A DNA stretch of 64,000 bases, from contig JAYUMU010000161.1 in assembly GCA_043762325.1 (NCBI GenBank), forward strand, positions 4,259-68,258, given 5' to 3'. Under the pieces are notes generated by a model, which saw only the letters and a program-made list of their open reading frames with translations, searched no databases and had not been told where the DNA came from. This document shows positions 25,670 through 35,239 of this stretch, piece by piece (within the stretch, counting starts at the first letter, position 1; every line of letters starts with the position of its first letter). The translations under genes and the position numbers were made by a program. This DNA is from JANXSS01 sp025356535. Its GTDB lineage: Bacteria > Pseudomonadota > Gammaproteobacteria > Burkholderiales > Burkholderiaceae_D.

Positions 25670-28600
25670 ATGGCGATTCGTGTCGCGCTTCACCACAAGA
25701 CCAGCTATCGCTACGACCGCCGCGTCAATCTGTCACCGCATGAAGTACGGCTTCGCCCTGCGGCGCATGCGCGTACGCCGATCCTCGCGTATTCCCTGAC
25801 GGTCGCGCCGGAGCAGCATTTCATCAACTGGCAGCAGGATCCCTACGGCAATTACATCGCCCGCTTCGTCTTTCCGGAGCCCTCCGACGAACTTGAATTC
25901 ACCGTCGACCTGATTGCCGACATGACGGTGATCAATCCATTCGACTTTTTCGTCGAAAAGTATGCCGAGCAGTTCCCCTTCGCCTATCCGCAGCAGTTGC
26001 GCGACGAACTGGCCGCCTATCTGCAGGCCGAACCCGCCGCGCCGCTGCAGTCGGCCTGGATCGCCGCGGCCGGCAGCGCGTTGCTGGCTGCGCCGATCGG
26101 CATCGCCGATTTCCTGGTGGCGATCAACCAGCGCCTGCAACAGGACATCGCCTACCTGGTGCGCATGGAGCCGGGCGTGCAGGCGCCCGAGTTCACGCTT
26201 GAAAAACGCTCCGGCTCCTGCCGCGACACGGCCTGGCTGCTGGTCCAGATGCTGCGCCAGATGGGGCTGGCCACGCGCTTCGTCTCCGGTTACCTGATCC
26301 AGCTCGTGGCAGACGTGAAGGCGCTCGACGGGCCCAGCGGCACGGCGGTCGACTTCACCGATCTGCATGCCTGGGTCGAAGTCTATGTGCCGGGCGCCGG
26401 CTGGATCGGCCTGGACCCGACTTCCGGCATGCTGGCCGGTGAAGGCCACATACCGCTGGCATGCACCGCAACGCCGTCGTCGGCGGCGCCGATCTCCGGC
26501 TTTACCGATCCGGCCGGCGTCGAATTCAAGCATGAGATGTCGATTACCCGCATCCATGAAGATCCACGCGTGACCAAGCCCTACAGCGATGCCGAATGGC
26601 GCGCGATCGACCGGCTCGGCGACCAGGTCGATGCGGACCTGGTGAAACTCGACGTGCGCCTGACGCAGGGCGGCGAGCCGACCTTCGTGTCGATCGACGA
26701 CATGGAAGGCGCCGAATGGAATACGGCCGCCCACGGCGAGAACAAACGCGCCCTGGCCGGCCAGCTGAGCGCCCGCCTGAAAACACATTTTGCGCCCGGC
26801 GGCATGCTGCATTACGGCCAGGGCAAATGGTATCCGGGCGAGCCGCTGCCGCGCTGGGCCTTGAATATCTGCTGGCGCACCGACGGCGTGCCGATCTGGC
26901 GCAATCCGGACCTGTTTGCCGCCGAAGACGGCACCGACGCCTATGCCGAGGCCGACGTGCTGCGCTTTGCACGTCGCCTGGCGGGCCATCTGGGCCTGCC
27001 GGCGGCGGCGCTCATTGCCGCCTACGAAGACGTGCTGAAGGCCGCGCAGCTGGAAGACGCGCTGCCGGCGAACCTCGATCCGCTGAAAGCCGACCTGAAG
27101 TCGGCACCGGAGCGCCAGCGCCTGGCACGCCTGCTGGCGCAAGGCCTGGGCAAGGTGGTCGGCTATGTCCTGCCGATCAAGCCGGCACTGGCGCTGAGCG
27201 CCGAAGAAGCCGAGGAAGATGTCGCGATTGCGGCCAAAGCTCTGGCCGGCGCGCCGATCGACGCGGCGGTTGCGCCGCGCTGGCGCACCAGCAAGTGGCC
27301 ACTGAAACGCGAGCACCTGTACCTGGTCGGCGGCGACTCGCCGCTGGGCCTGCGCCTGCCGCTCGACACCCTGCCGTGGGTGATGCCGGAAGATGTCGAA
27401 CCGGAATTCGACGTCGATCCGTTTGCCGCAGTCGTGGCGCTGTCCGACCCGGCCAAGGCAGCCGCGGCGGCCGCCGACCCGGCGCCGGCGCCGCTGGCCG
27501 AGCGTCCCGATCCGCGCGAAGTGATCCACACGGCGCTGGCGTTCGAAGCGCGGGCCGGACGCCTGCATGTCTTCATGCCGCCCTTGAAGCGCATCGGCGA
27601 CTACCTGGCGCTGGTGGCGGCAGTCGAAGACACCGCCGCGCAACTGAACATGCGGCTGTGGCTGGAGGGCTATCCGCCGCCGCGCGACGCCCGTGTGAAA
27701 CTCTTGAGCGTGACACCGGACCCGGGCGTGATCGAAGTCAACATCCATCCGTCGTCGAGCTGGAAGGAACTCACCGCCAACATCACGACGCTGTATGAAG
27801 AAGCCCGCCTGGCGCGGCTGGCAACCGAAAAATTCATGCTCGACGGCCGCCACACCGGCACCGGCGGCGGCAACCATGCAACGCTGGGCGGCGCAACCGC
27901 CGCCGACAGCCCGATGCTGCGCCGCCCCGACCTGCTCAAAAGCCTGATCACCTACTGGCAGAATCATCCGGCCCTGTCGTACCTGTTTTCCGGCACCTTC
28001 ATCGGGCCGACCAGCCAGGCGCCGCGGGTCGATGAAGCCCGTGACGACAACCTGTACGAACTGGCGATTGCCTTCCAGCAGATGGACCGCGCTCTGCCGC
28101 TGGCCGAAGAAAGCCGCCGGCCCTGGCTGGTCGACCGGCTGCTGCGCAACCTGTTGGTCGACCTGACCGGCAACACGCATCGCTCGGAATTTTCGATCGA
28201 CAAGCTGTATTCGCCGGACGGGCCGACCGGCCGGCTTGGACTGGTCGAGTTCCGGGCCTTCGAGATGCCGCCGCATGCACGCATGAGTCTGGTGCAGATG
28301 CTGCTCTTGCGTGCACTGGTTGCACGGTTCTGGCGCACGCCCTATACCGGCAAGCTGATTGCCTGGGGCACCCAGCTGCACGACCGCTGGATGATGCCGC
28401 ACTTCGTGGCCGCCGACATGCGCGACGTCGTCCAGGAGCTGCGTGCGGCCGGTTATGCCTTCGAACAGAGCTGGTTCGATCCCTTCATCGAATTCCGCTT
28501 TCCGCGCTACGGCACGGTTGCCTACGAAGGCGTCGAGCTTGAGTTGCGCCAGGCGATCGAACCCTGGAACGTGCTGGGCGAGGAAGTCAGCGCCGGCGGC

Positions 28601-29044
28601 ACGGCGCGCTATGTCGATTCCTCGGTCGAGCGCATGCAGCTGCGCGTGCGCGGCCTGACCGACGCCCGCCACGTGGTGACCTGCAACGGCCGCCGCCTGC
28701 CGCTGCATCCGACCGGCATTGCCGGCGAATATGTCGCCGGCGTGCGCTTTCGCGCTTGGGCGCCCTGGTCCGGGTTGCATCCGAGCATCGGCGTGCAGGC
28801 GCCGCTGCGCTTCGACCTGGTCGATACCTGGAGCGACCGGGCCGTTGGCGGTTGCATGTATCATGTGGTGCATCCGGGCGGCAGGAATTACGACACCTTC
28901 CCGGTCAATGCAAACGAGGCGGAAGCGCGGCGTTTTGCCCGCTTCGTGCCGCACGGCCACACACCGGGCCCGATGAAACCGGTCGACGCCGCGCTCAATC
29001 CGGCCTTTCCGTTTACGCTCGATCTGCGCTGGCAACCCGACTGA
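25670..29044 (+). CDS. Large transglutaminase-like and DUF2126 protein
   Basis: The 1124-residue protein has two parts. Residues about 1-290 are a transglutaminase N-terminal domain plus a transglutaminase-like domain with C184 (GSCRDTAWLLVQ), H233 (DLHAWVEVYVPGAGWIGL) and D249 (LDPTSG). The rest, about 300-1124, is the DUF2126 region, with conserved LTQGGEPTFVSIDDMEGAEW, RPDLLKSLITYWQNHPALSY and VEFRAFEMPPHARMSLVQM. The DUF2126 part contains elements resembling glutamine-synthetase-like or peptide-ligase relatives, but its activity is not known to me. No signal peptide is seen. The next gene starts 13 bases after the stop and the third overlaps it, so this is a three-gene operon predicted to make or remodel peptide/amide bonds on an unknown substrate. 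Confidence 0.92.
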   Translation: MAIRVALHHKTSYRYDRRVNLSPHEVRLRPAAHARTPILAYSLTVAPEQHFINWQQDPYGNYIARFVFPEPSDELEFTVDLIADMTVINPFDFFVEKYAEQFPFAYPQQLRDELAAYLQAEPAAPLQSAWIAAAGSALLAAPIGIADFLVAINQRLQQDIAYLVRMEPGVQAPEFTLEKRSGSCRDTAWLLVQMLRQMGLATRFVSGYLIQLVADVKALDGPSGTAVDFTDLHAWVEVYVPGAGWIGLDPTSGMLAGEGHIPLACTATPSSAAPISGFTDPAGVEFKHEMSITRIHEDPRVTKPYSDAEWRAIDRLGDQVDADLVKLDVRLTQGGEPTFVSIDDMEGAEWNTAAHGENKRALAGQLSARLKTHFAPGGMLHYGQGKWYPGEPLPRWALNICWRTDGVPIWRNPDLFAAEDGTDAYAEADVLRFARRLAGHLGLPAAALIAAYEDVLKAAQLEDALPANLDPLKADLKSAPERQRLARLLAQGLGKVVGYVLPIKPALALSAEEAEEDVAIAAKALAGAPIDAAVAPRWRTSKWPLKREHLYLVGGDSPLGLRLPLDTLPWVMPEDVEPEFDVDPFAAVVALSDPAKAAAAAADPAPAPLAERPDPREVIHTALAFEARAGRLHVFMPPLKRIGDYLALVAAVEDTAAQLNMRLWLEGYPPPRDARVKLLSVTPDPGVIEVNIHPSSSWKELTANITTLYEEARLARLATEKFMLDGRHTGTGGGNHATLGGATAADSPMLRRPDLLKSLITYWQNHPALSYLFSGTFIGPTSQAPRVDEARDDNLYELAIAFQQMDRALPLAEESRRPWLVDRLLRNLLVDLTGNTHRSEFSIDKLYSPDGPTGRLGLVEFRAFEMPPHARMSLVQMLLLRALVARFWRTPYTGKLIAWGTQLHDRWMMPHFVAADMRDVVQELRAAGYAFEQSWFDPFIEFRFPRYGTVAYEGVELELRQAIEPWNVLGEEVSAGGTARYVDSSVERMQLRVRGLTDARHVVTCNGRRLPLHPTGIAGEYVAGVRFRAWAPWSGLHPSIGVQAPLRFDLVDTWSDRAVGGCMYHVVHPGGRNYDTFPVNANEAEARRFARFVPHGHTPGPMKPVDAALNPAFPFTLDLRWQPD

Positions 29045-29056
29045 CCTGTCCGACCG

Positions 29057-31765
29057 ATGTCCACCCCCGAGATTCCGCACCTGGTTGCCAGCTATCCCAC
29101 CGCCCGCAAGCGTTTCGACGAAATGTTCGATGCCGCGGGCGGCGCCCGTTCCCACTGGCGCACGCTGCTCGATCTGCTGGCGCAGGAAGGCCCGGAGGCG
29201 ATGCACCAGAGGGTCGAGGCGGTCGAACGGCAGGTGCACGAGAACGGCGTCACCTACAACATCTACGCCGATCCGAAAGGCATGCAGCGGCCCTGGGAAC
29301 TCGACGCCCTGCCCTTCATCCTGCCGGCCGACGAATGGTCGCAGATCGAGCAGGCGGTGCGCCAGCGCGCAACGCTCCTGAACCGGATACTGGGTGACGT
29401 CTATGGCGACCAGCTCATGCTGGCCGAGGGTCTGCTGCCGCCGGCATTGATTCATGGTCATGCGGGGTTCCTGCGTCCCTGCCACGGCATCCGGCAAAGC
29501 GACGATGTCGCCCTGCACATGATTGCGGTGGACCTGGCGCGTTCGCCGGACGGCCGCTGGTGGGCCGTCACCGACCGGACCCAGGCGCCTTCGGGCGCCG
29601 GTTATGCGCTGGAAAACCGCAGCGTGATCTCGCGCGCGTTTCCCGAGCTGCTGCGCGAACTGGAAGTGCAGCCGATTGCCGGATTCTTCGACACGCTGCG
29701 CGACAGCCTGACGCACTGGGGCCGTCGCTGCGCGGCGGTGACGGCCGAGCCGGCCACTGTCGGCACGCCGCGCGGCGGCGCCGGCAGCGACGCGCCACCG
29801 CTGATCGTCCTGCTGACGCCGGGGCCGTTCAACGAAACCTATTACGAGCAGACCTACCTGGCGCGCCACCTCGGTTTTCCGCTGGTCGAAGGCGGCGACC
29901 TGACGGTGCGCAATGGCCTGGTCTGGCTGAAAACGTTGTCCGGGCCGCAGCGGGTGCACGTCATCCTGCGCCGCGTCGACGATGACTTCTGCGATCCGCT
30001 GGAGCTGCGGCCCGATTCCGCGCTGGGCGTGGCCGGTCTCACCGAAGCGGCGCGGCGCGGCACCGTGGTCATCGCCAACGGCCTGGGGTCGAACCTGCTC
30101 GAGTCGGGTGCGCTGCTGGGCTACCTGCCGGCGCTGTGCCGGCGCCTGCTGGGCGAACCGCTGCGCATGCCATCGGTGGCAACCTGGTGGTGCGGCGAGC
30201 CGGCCGCGCTCGAGGAAGTCGTGGCCGACCTTGGCAACCTGATCATCAAGCCGGCTTTTCCGCAGCTGCGCCAGGCGCCGATCTTCGGCCAGGATCTGGA
30301 TGCGGCCGCGTCGGCTGCACTGGTGGCCAGGATGCGCGCCCAGCCGCACAATTACGTTGCGCAGGAGACGGTGCGCGTCTCGCAGGCGCCGGTCTGGCGC
30401 GAGCGCAGCGCCGGCCAGGAGCCGGGGCTCGATGCGTCGGCGGTCGGGCTGCGGGTGTTTGCCTGCGCCACGCCGACCGGTTATGTCGTCATGCCGGGCG
30501 CGCTGACACGCGTCGCCACAGGGCCCGACGCGCGCGTGATCGCCATGCAGCGCGGTGGCGCCAGCAAGGATACCTGGGTGCGAGGCGTGGCCGGGCCGCT
30601 GTCGACGCCGGTGCCGCATCGACCGATCACCAGCGCCGACCTGATCCGCGGCGACACGCGGCTGTCATCGCGTGTCGTCGAAGACCTGTTCTGGTATGGC
30701 CGCTACGCCGAACGCTGCGACAACATCACGCGGTTGCTGCGTACCTCGCTGGAGTTCCTGCTGCATGTGACGCCGCAGGCGCGCGGCAGCGAATGGCCGA
30801 CGGTGCAGGCGCTGTGCGCCTGGTGCGGCCTGATCGAGGAAGATGCGCGCACGCGCTCCACCACGGTTGCGCCGGCAGCGCTGGCAGTGCCTGCACGGTC
30901 GCAATCACAGGCGCAATCACAGTCGCAGTCGCCGTTGACGCCGCAACCGGAGGGGCAACCGACCCTGCCCGCCGGGGACGCGTCCCCTGCACAGTCGGCG
31001 GCCGACGACCTGCTGATCGAGCATGCGCTGCTCGACGCCGTCAGCGGCGTCGACGGCGCCGGACTGGTGGGCAACCTGCAGCGACTGTACCGGGTTGCCA
31101 GTCACCTGCGCGAGCGCCTCTCGGTCGATAACTGGCAAACCCTGAACCGTGTGGCTCAACGCGGGCTCGACGCGCCTGCGCGGCCCACCCTGGCCGTGGC
31201 GATCACGATCCTCAACGATACGCTGACCTCGCTCATGACACTGTCCGGTTTCGCACTCGACGGCATGACCCGCGACCAGGGCTGGCGCTTCATGTCGATC
31301 GGCCGGCGCCTGGAACGCATGCAGTTCATCAGCAAGGCGCTCGAACATGCGCTGGCGATGGCGCCCGACGCCGGCCTGGACTGGCTGCTGGAAATTACCG
31401 ACAGCATCGTCACCTACCGCGCCCGCTACATGGCGCAGCCGGAGTGGCTGCCGGTGCTCGACCTGCTGCTGCTCGACGAGAGCAATCCGCGTTCGCTGGT
31501 GTTCCAGTTGAACGGCCTGATGAAATTCCTGCCGCGCCTCTCAAGCAATGACGGCCAGGGCAGCGGCGGCGGTGCTGCCGTCATTGCGCGGCTGCATGCG
31601 CAGCTGCTGGCGCTCGATCCGCAACTGCACCTGCAGCCGGGCAGCTTCATCCTGTCGCAACTGCTGCGCGACTTGAATGCCGCCGGCATGGCGGTCTCCG
31701 AGCAGCTTGGCCAGCGTTTTTTCAGCTATACCGGCGAACTCAACCACACCACGTTTACGCTATGA
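29057..31765 (+). CDS. Circularly permuted ATP-grasp and alpha-E domain protein
   Basis: The 902-residue fusion has an N-terminal circularly permuted ATP-grasp domain (about 70-500; conserved HGHAGFLRPCHGI, LLTPGPFNETYYEQTYLARH, IKPAFPQLRQAPIFG and VTPQ-like elements). An alpha-E helical domain follows (about 530-890, from SRVVEDLFWYGRYAERCDNI to FSYTGELNHTTF). In many genomes these are two separate genes; here they are fused. Family work on amidoligases predicts ATP-dependent peptide or amide bond formation by this ATP-grasp type. An unusual Gln/Ser/Pro-rich insertion (about residues 613-650) interrupts the alpha-E domain. The end overlaps the next gene by 4 bases. Confidence 0.92.
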   Translation: MSTPEIPHLVASYPTARKRFDEMFDAAGGARSHWRTLLDLLAQEGPEAMHQRVEAVERQVHENGVTYNIYADPKGMQRPWELDALPFILPADEWSQIEQAVRQRATLLNRILGDVYGDQLMLAEGLLPPALIHGHAGFLRPCHGIRQSDDVALHMIAVDLARSPDGRWWAVTDRTQAPSGAGYALENRSVISRAFPELLRELEVQPIAGFFDTLRDSLTHWGRRCAAVTAEPATVGTPRGGAGSDAPPLIVLLTPGPFNETYYEQTYLARHLGFPLVEGGDLTVRNGLVWLKTLSGPQRVHVILRRVDDDFCDPLELRPDSALGVAGLTEAARRGTVVIANGLGSNLLESGALLGYLPALCRRLLGEPLRMPSVATWWCGEPAALEEVVADLGNLIIKPAFPQLRQAPIFGQDLDAAASAALVARMRAQPHNYVAQETVRVSQAPVWRERSAGQEPGLDASAVGLRVFACATPTGYVVMPGALTRVATGPDARVIAMQRGGASKDTWVRGVAGPLSTPVPHRPITSADLIRGDTRLSSRVVEDLFWYGRYAERCDNITRLLRTSLEFLLHVTPQARGSEWPTVQALCAWCGLIEEDARTRSTTVAPAALAVPARSQSQAQSQSQSPLTPQPEGQPTLPAGDASPAQSAADDLLIEHALLDAVSGVDGAGLVGNLQRLYRVASHLRERLSVDNWQTLNRVAQRGLDAPARPTLAVAITILNDTLTSLMTLSGFALDGMTRDQGWRFMSIGRRLERMQFISKALEHALAMAPDAGLDWLLEITDSIVTYRARYMAQPEWLPVLDLLLLDESNPRSLVFQLNGLMKFLPRLSSNDGQGSGGGAAVIARLHAQLLALDPQLHLQPGSFILSQLLRDLNAAGMAVSEQLGQRFFSYTGELNHTTFTL

Positions 31766-32691
31766 GCAGCCTGCCGCCGACGCCGACCGATTCCGCACGC
31801 GTGCTGTACCACGTGCTGCACGAGACGCATCACGGCTACCAGCGCAGCGTGACGCTGTCGCAGCAGATGCTGCACCTGACGCCGCGCGTGTTTGCGCATC
31901 AGGAAGTCATCTCGCACCAGGTGCAGGTGACGCCGGCGCCGCAGGAATGGACCGAACACCTCGATTACTTCGGCAATGTCTGCCGCGCTTTTACATTGGG
32001 CACGCCGCACCGGGCGCTGGTGGTGCGCGGCAGTGCAACGGTGGCGCTGCTGCGGCGCCCGGAGGTTGCAACGCTTGCCGCCTCGCCGGCATGGGAAGAC
32101 ACCCGCGCCATGATGCGCAACGTGCTGCTGGCGCGCGAGCCGCTGAAGTTCATGTACGAGTCGCCGCACGTCAAGTGCAGCGCCGAACTGGCGCAGTATG
32201 CAATGCCCAGTTTTGCCCGGGGCCGACCGCTGCTCGACGCTGCCTACGATCTGACGCAGCGCATCCATCACGACTTCGAATTCGACGACGAGGCGACCAC
32301 GATCTCGACACCGCTGCACGAGGTGCTGACCGGCCGGCGCGGCGTCTGCCAGGATTTTGCGCACCTGATGATCGGCTGCCTGCGCTCGATCGGCCTGGCG
32401 GCGCGCTATGTCAGCGGTTACATCCTGACGATGCCGCCGCCAGGCAAGCCGCGCATGGTGGGCGCCGATGCCTCGCACGCTTGGGTCTCGGTCTATTGCA
32501 GCAAGGCCGGCTGGGTCGATTTCGATCCGACCAACCGGCGCCTGGTGCAGGACGAGCACATCACCCTGGGCTGGGGGCGCGACTTCAGCGATGTGACGCC
32601 GATGCGCGGCACGGTGCTCGGCGGCGGCGAGCAGAGCCTGGATGTGAGCGTGACGGTGACGCCCCTGGCCGAACACAACGCGAGCCTCTGA
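31762..32691 (+). CDS. Transglutaminase-like domain protein (third in the cluster)
   Basis: The 309-residue protein has a transglutaminase N-terminal domain (about 1-125) followed by a transglutaminase-like domain. The catalytic candidates are C196 (GVCQDFAHLMIG), H239 (SHAWVSVY) and D255 (FDPTN). The start ATG overlaps the stop of the ATP-grasp gene (ATGA), so it is translated with it. No signal peptide is visible. Together with the two larger genes upstream it completes a set of a ligase, an alpha-E helper and transglutaminases. In such sets the transglutaminase is predicted to cut or exchange the amide bond the ligase makes. Confidence 0.92.
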   Translation: MSSLPPTPTDSARVLYHVLHETHHGYQRSVTLSQQMLHLTPRVFAHQEVISHQVQVTPAPQEWTEHLDYFGNVCRAFTLGTPHRALVVRGSATVALLRRPEVATLAASPAWEDTRAMMRNVLLAREPLKFMYESPHVKCSAELAQYAMPSFARGRPLLDAAYDLTQRIHHDFEFDDEATTISTPLHEVLTGRRGVCQDFAHLMIGCLRSIGLAARYVSGYILTMPPPGKPRMVGADASHAWVSVYCSKAGWVDFDPTNRRLVQDEHITLGWGRDFSDVTPMRGTVLGGGEQSLDVSVTVTPLAEHNASL

Positions 32692-33025
32692 ATCTGGAGC
32701 GGCTACAAATATGCTGGCCACCGCTTTACTTTTATATTGCTATAAGGCAATGTCAAGCCAGAGGAGAATTCGACATGGTGTGTGCGCCGTGCGCATCGAT
32801 TCGGGATGCAGTGCAAGGCGCAGGAAGCGCCGTGTAGCGGGGACTGCACAAGCGCGCTGCAACGCCGCAATCCGGTTCGAAGCGATGCGCAGCGCGTACG
32901 CCATTGCGAAATTTGCTCCGATCACGGTAGCAGCCGGGCTGACCGCGCTGGCGCGTCTGCAATGGACGCCGTGATGCGCAGCTGCGGCGCCTTTTGTCGG
33001 CACAATCCGAGAGCATTGAAACGCC
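32692..33025 (+). promoter_or_regulatory. Region between the transglutaminase operon and the DUF1631 gene
   Basis: These 334 bases include a locally AT-rich block (about 32723-32750, with TATATT and TATAAG) that could be a promoter. A strong ribosome site then leads into a 20-codon reading frame at 32775 (listed separately). The rest up to 33025 shows no gene. Confidence 0.4.
32775..32837 (+). CDS. Candidate 20-codon micro-ORF with a strong ribosome binding site
   Basis: GAGGAG (32761-32766) stands 8 bases before an ATG that opens a frame of 20 codons ending in TAG. The peptide carries two Cys in a CAPC arrangement near its start. An AT-rich block that could be a promoter lies just upstream. 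It may be a translated leader peptide of the DUF1631 transcript, a small functional peptide, or a chance start; only the ribosome site speaks for it. Confidence 0.3.
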   Translation: MVCAPCASIRDAVQGAGSAV

Positions 33026-35194
33026 ATGGTGTCCAATTCGATATCCAGCAGCGACCCAGGTGCGACGGCGGCGTTGACCGGCCGCCGTGCAACCCTGAAT
33101 GGCCTCGTGGCTGCCGCTTCGGCGCAGGTCAATGCGCAGCTCAATGACTTTACCGTGCGCATGGTGGCGGCACTGCTCGATGCCGCGCAAGCCGGCACCG
33201 ATGCGAAAACGGCGAACGCCTGCTTTGCAGCGGGCAACCTTCTGAAGAACAATGCGTATCCCTTCTACCATCTTGCCTCGATTGCAGTGCGCAAGGCGCT
33301 GCAGGATGCAGTCGATCGACTCGACATGCCGGGGCAGCAGCCGCGGCCTTCGCCAGGCGAACTGAGCCTGGTGCCGTTTGCCGAGATCGAGGATCGCCTG
33401 CTGCTGGAGCGGGCGGCACGCCCCCTTGAGCAGGCGCATGCGGCGCTCCTGTCGACGATGGGCCTGCGCATCGCAATGCTGGCAAGGCGCGCCGAGCTGG
33501 CGCCGGCCGACCATCCGTTCCGGCCGGCGGCGCTGCTGGCAGCCTTCGATTGCGCCTGGCGGGAATTCACACCCGACGCCTCCCTGCATGGCCTGATGCT
33601 GCAAATGATGCAAGGCGCACTGGTGCCGGATGTCGGACCCATGCTCCAGGCTGTCGATCGGGCCTGCGTCGCTGCCGGCCTTTTGCCTGAGCAGGCAGCA
33701 CGCGCACGGATTCGCACCTCGCGCAACAGCCATGCACCTGTTGGCGCGGCGCCGGCAGATCCGATGCTGAAGGCGCAGCTGCGCGAGATGTTCGGCACGC
33801 CGCCCGCTGCCCCAGCGACCGAAACAACCGCTTCGGCGGCGGCGCAGGCGCCCGCGATCTCGGCGGCGCTTTCGGCTTACCTGTCGAACCTGCAGGCGCG
33901 CACGCGGCGTCAGTCATCGCCTGCGTCGGCAGATGGCGCGGCTGCGGTCGCCGCGCGCGGCGACACAACGAACAGCGCAGCGCACGGTGGCGCGCCCCAG
34001 TGTTCCCTGCGCGAGCTGCAGCAGCGATTGCCGAGTGCGGCAATGACGCGGGCCGACCACGCAACCATCGATGTCATGGCCCGGATTTTCGACGCCGTGT
34101 TTCGCGACCCGAACATTCCGTCCGAGATGAAGGAATTGATCGGTTATCTCCAGATACCGGTCTTGAAGGCTGGCTTGCTCGACAAGGCATTCTTTTTCGA
34201 AGCGGCGCATCCGGCGCGCAGGCTGATCAGCCTGATGACCCGCTCCAGCGTCGGCTGGGACCGCTCCAGGGGCCGTGCCGATCCGCTTTACCAGGCAATC
34301 GAACGCAACGTGGACCGGGTGCAGCGATTCGATGTCGAGCTCGCGCTGTTCGACGACGTGGTGGCGGACCTCGAAGCGTTTCTGGCGGAAGAGGAAGCCG
34401 ACGCCGGCGTGCAGCTTGCGGCACCGATCACGCAGGCGCTCGAGCAGGAAAAACGTCATGAGGCGACGCGTGCCGCCGCCAGCGATGTCGCGCAGCGCAT
34501 TGCCACCGGCGAGGTTGCGCCTTTTGTCGAAACCTTCCTGGAACACCGCTGGGTGCCGGTACTGGCGCTGGCCTACGGCGTGCGCGACAGGAAGCCCCAG
34601 GTTCTGGCCAGCGCCATCCGCACCATGGATGAGCTGGTCTGGAGCGTGCGCCCGAAATTCACGGCGCAGCAGCGCCACGAGCTGGTGGAAAAACTGCCGG
34701 CATTGCTGACCAGCCTGAACAAGTGGCTGGGCATACTCAAATGGGATGATGCCGAGCGGCTGCAGTTCTTTGCCGACCTGGCTGAATGTCATGCCTCGAT
34801 CGTGCGCGCGCCGTTGGAACTGTCGCCGCAGCGCCAGCTCGAACTGGCCGTCGAAGCGGCGCGCCTGGCAGCCGAGCGGCGCCAGCAGAAGGCTGCGGCG
34901 CCGGCCGCTGTGCCTGTCGTCGATACCTTCGTCGAACAGGTCGCCGCGCTCGAGCGCGGCAGCTGGTTCGAATTCGTGCAACCCGATGCGAGCCTGCGGC
35001 GCGTCAAGCTGGCCTGGGTCAGTCCGCTGCGCAGTCTCTACATCTTCACGACGGTACACCGGGAGGAAGCCTTCTCGCTGTCCGCCGATGCCCTTGCCGA
35101 AATTTTCCGGCAGCAGCTGGTGCGCAGCGTGAATGCCGACGGCTTCGTCGATCGGGCACTGTCCGATGTGCTGGAGCAGGCGCAGTTGGCGTGA
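33026..35194 (+). CDS. DUF1631 family protein
   Basis: This 722-residue member of the DUF1631 family (sometimes mis-labelled thymidine phosphorylase) is a large cytosolic protein common in beta- and gammaproteobacteria; its role is not firmly known. Recognisable family segments are FDAVFRDPNIPSEMKELIGY, LQIPVLKAGLLDKAFF, HPARRLISLM and, at the end, the conserved WFEFVQPDASLRRVKLAWVS followed by SLYIFTT. The last region resembles the PilZ-like end seen in the family. A low-complexity Ala/Thr region lies at about residues 255-330. The ATG at 33026 has only a weak ribosome site (GAGAG). Confidence 0.88.
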   Translation: MVSNSISSSDPGATAALTGRRATLNGLVAAASAQVNAQLNDFTVRMVAALLDAAQAGTDAKTANACFAAGNLLKNNAYPFYHLASIAVRKALQDAVDRLDMPGQQPRPSPGELSLVPFAEIEDRLLLERAARPLEQAHAALLSTMGLRIAMLARRAELAPADHPFRPAALLAAFDCAWREFTPDASLHGLMLQMMQGALVPDVGPMLQAVDRACVAAGLLPEQAARARIRTSRNSHAPVGAAPADPMLKAQLREMFGTPPAAPATETTASAAAQAPAISAALSAYLSNLQARTRRQSSPASADGAAAVAARGDTTNSAAHGGAPQCSLRELQQRLPSAAMTRADHATIDVMARIFDAVFRDPNIPSEMKELIGYLQIPVLKAGLLDKAFFFEAAHPARRLISLMTRSSVGWDRSRGRADPLYQAIERNVDRVQRFDVELALFDDVVADLEAFLAEEEADAGVQLAAPITQALEQEKRHEATRAAASDVAQRIATGEVAPFVETFLEHRWVPVLALAYGVRDRKPQVLASAIRTMDELVWSVRPKFTAQQRHELVEKLPALLTSLNKWLGILKWDDAERLQFFADLAECHASIVRAPLELSPQRQLELAVEAARLAAERRQQKAAAPAAVPVVDTFVEQVAALERGSWFEFVQPDASLRRVKLAWVSPLRSLYIFTTVHREEAFSLSADALAEIFRQQLVRSVNADGFVDRALSDVLEQAQLA

Positions 35195-35239
35195 CCCGCC
35201 GCTGCGCCGCGCCGCGGCAGCGCCTTCATGCGCAGGATG

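Noticed and set aside
25733..30619. A 1628-codon open frame on the minus strand
   Set aside because: It runs antisense across the DUF2126 and ATP-grasp genes. The plus-strand products match known families throughout, and GC-rich codon bias opens the antisense frame. No ribosome site and no family match.
35195..35239. GC-rich inverted repeat between DUF1631 and the nitroreductase gene
   Set aside because: Only a 6-base stem with a long loop and no T-run; too weak to call a terminator.
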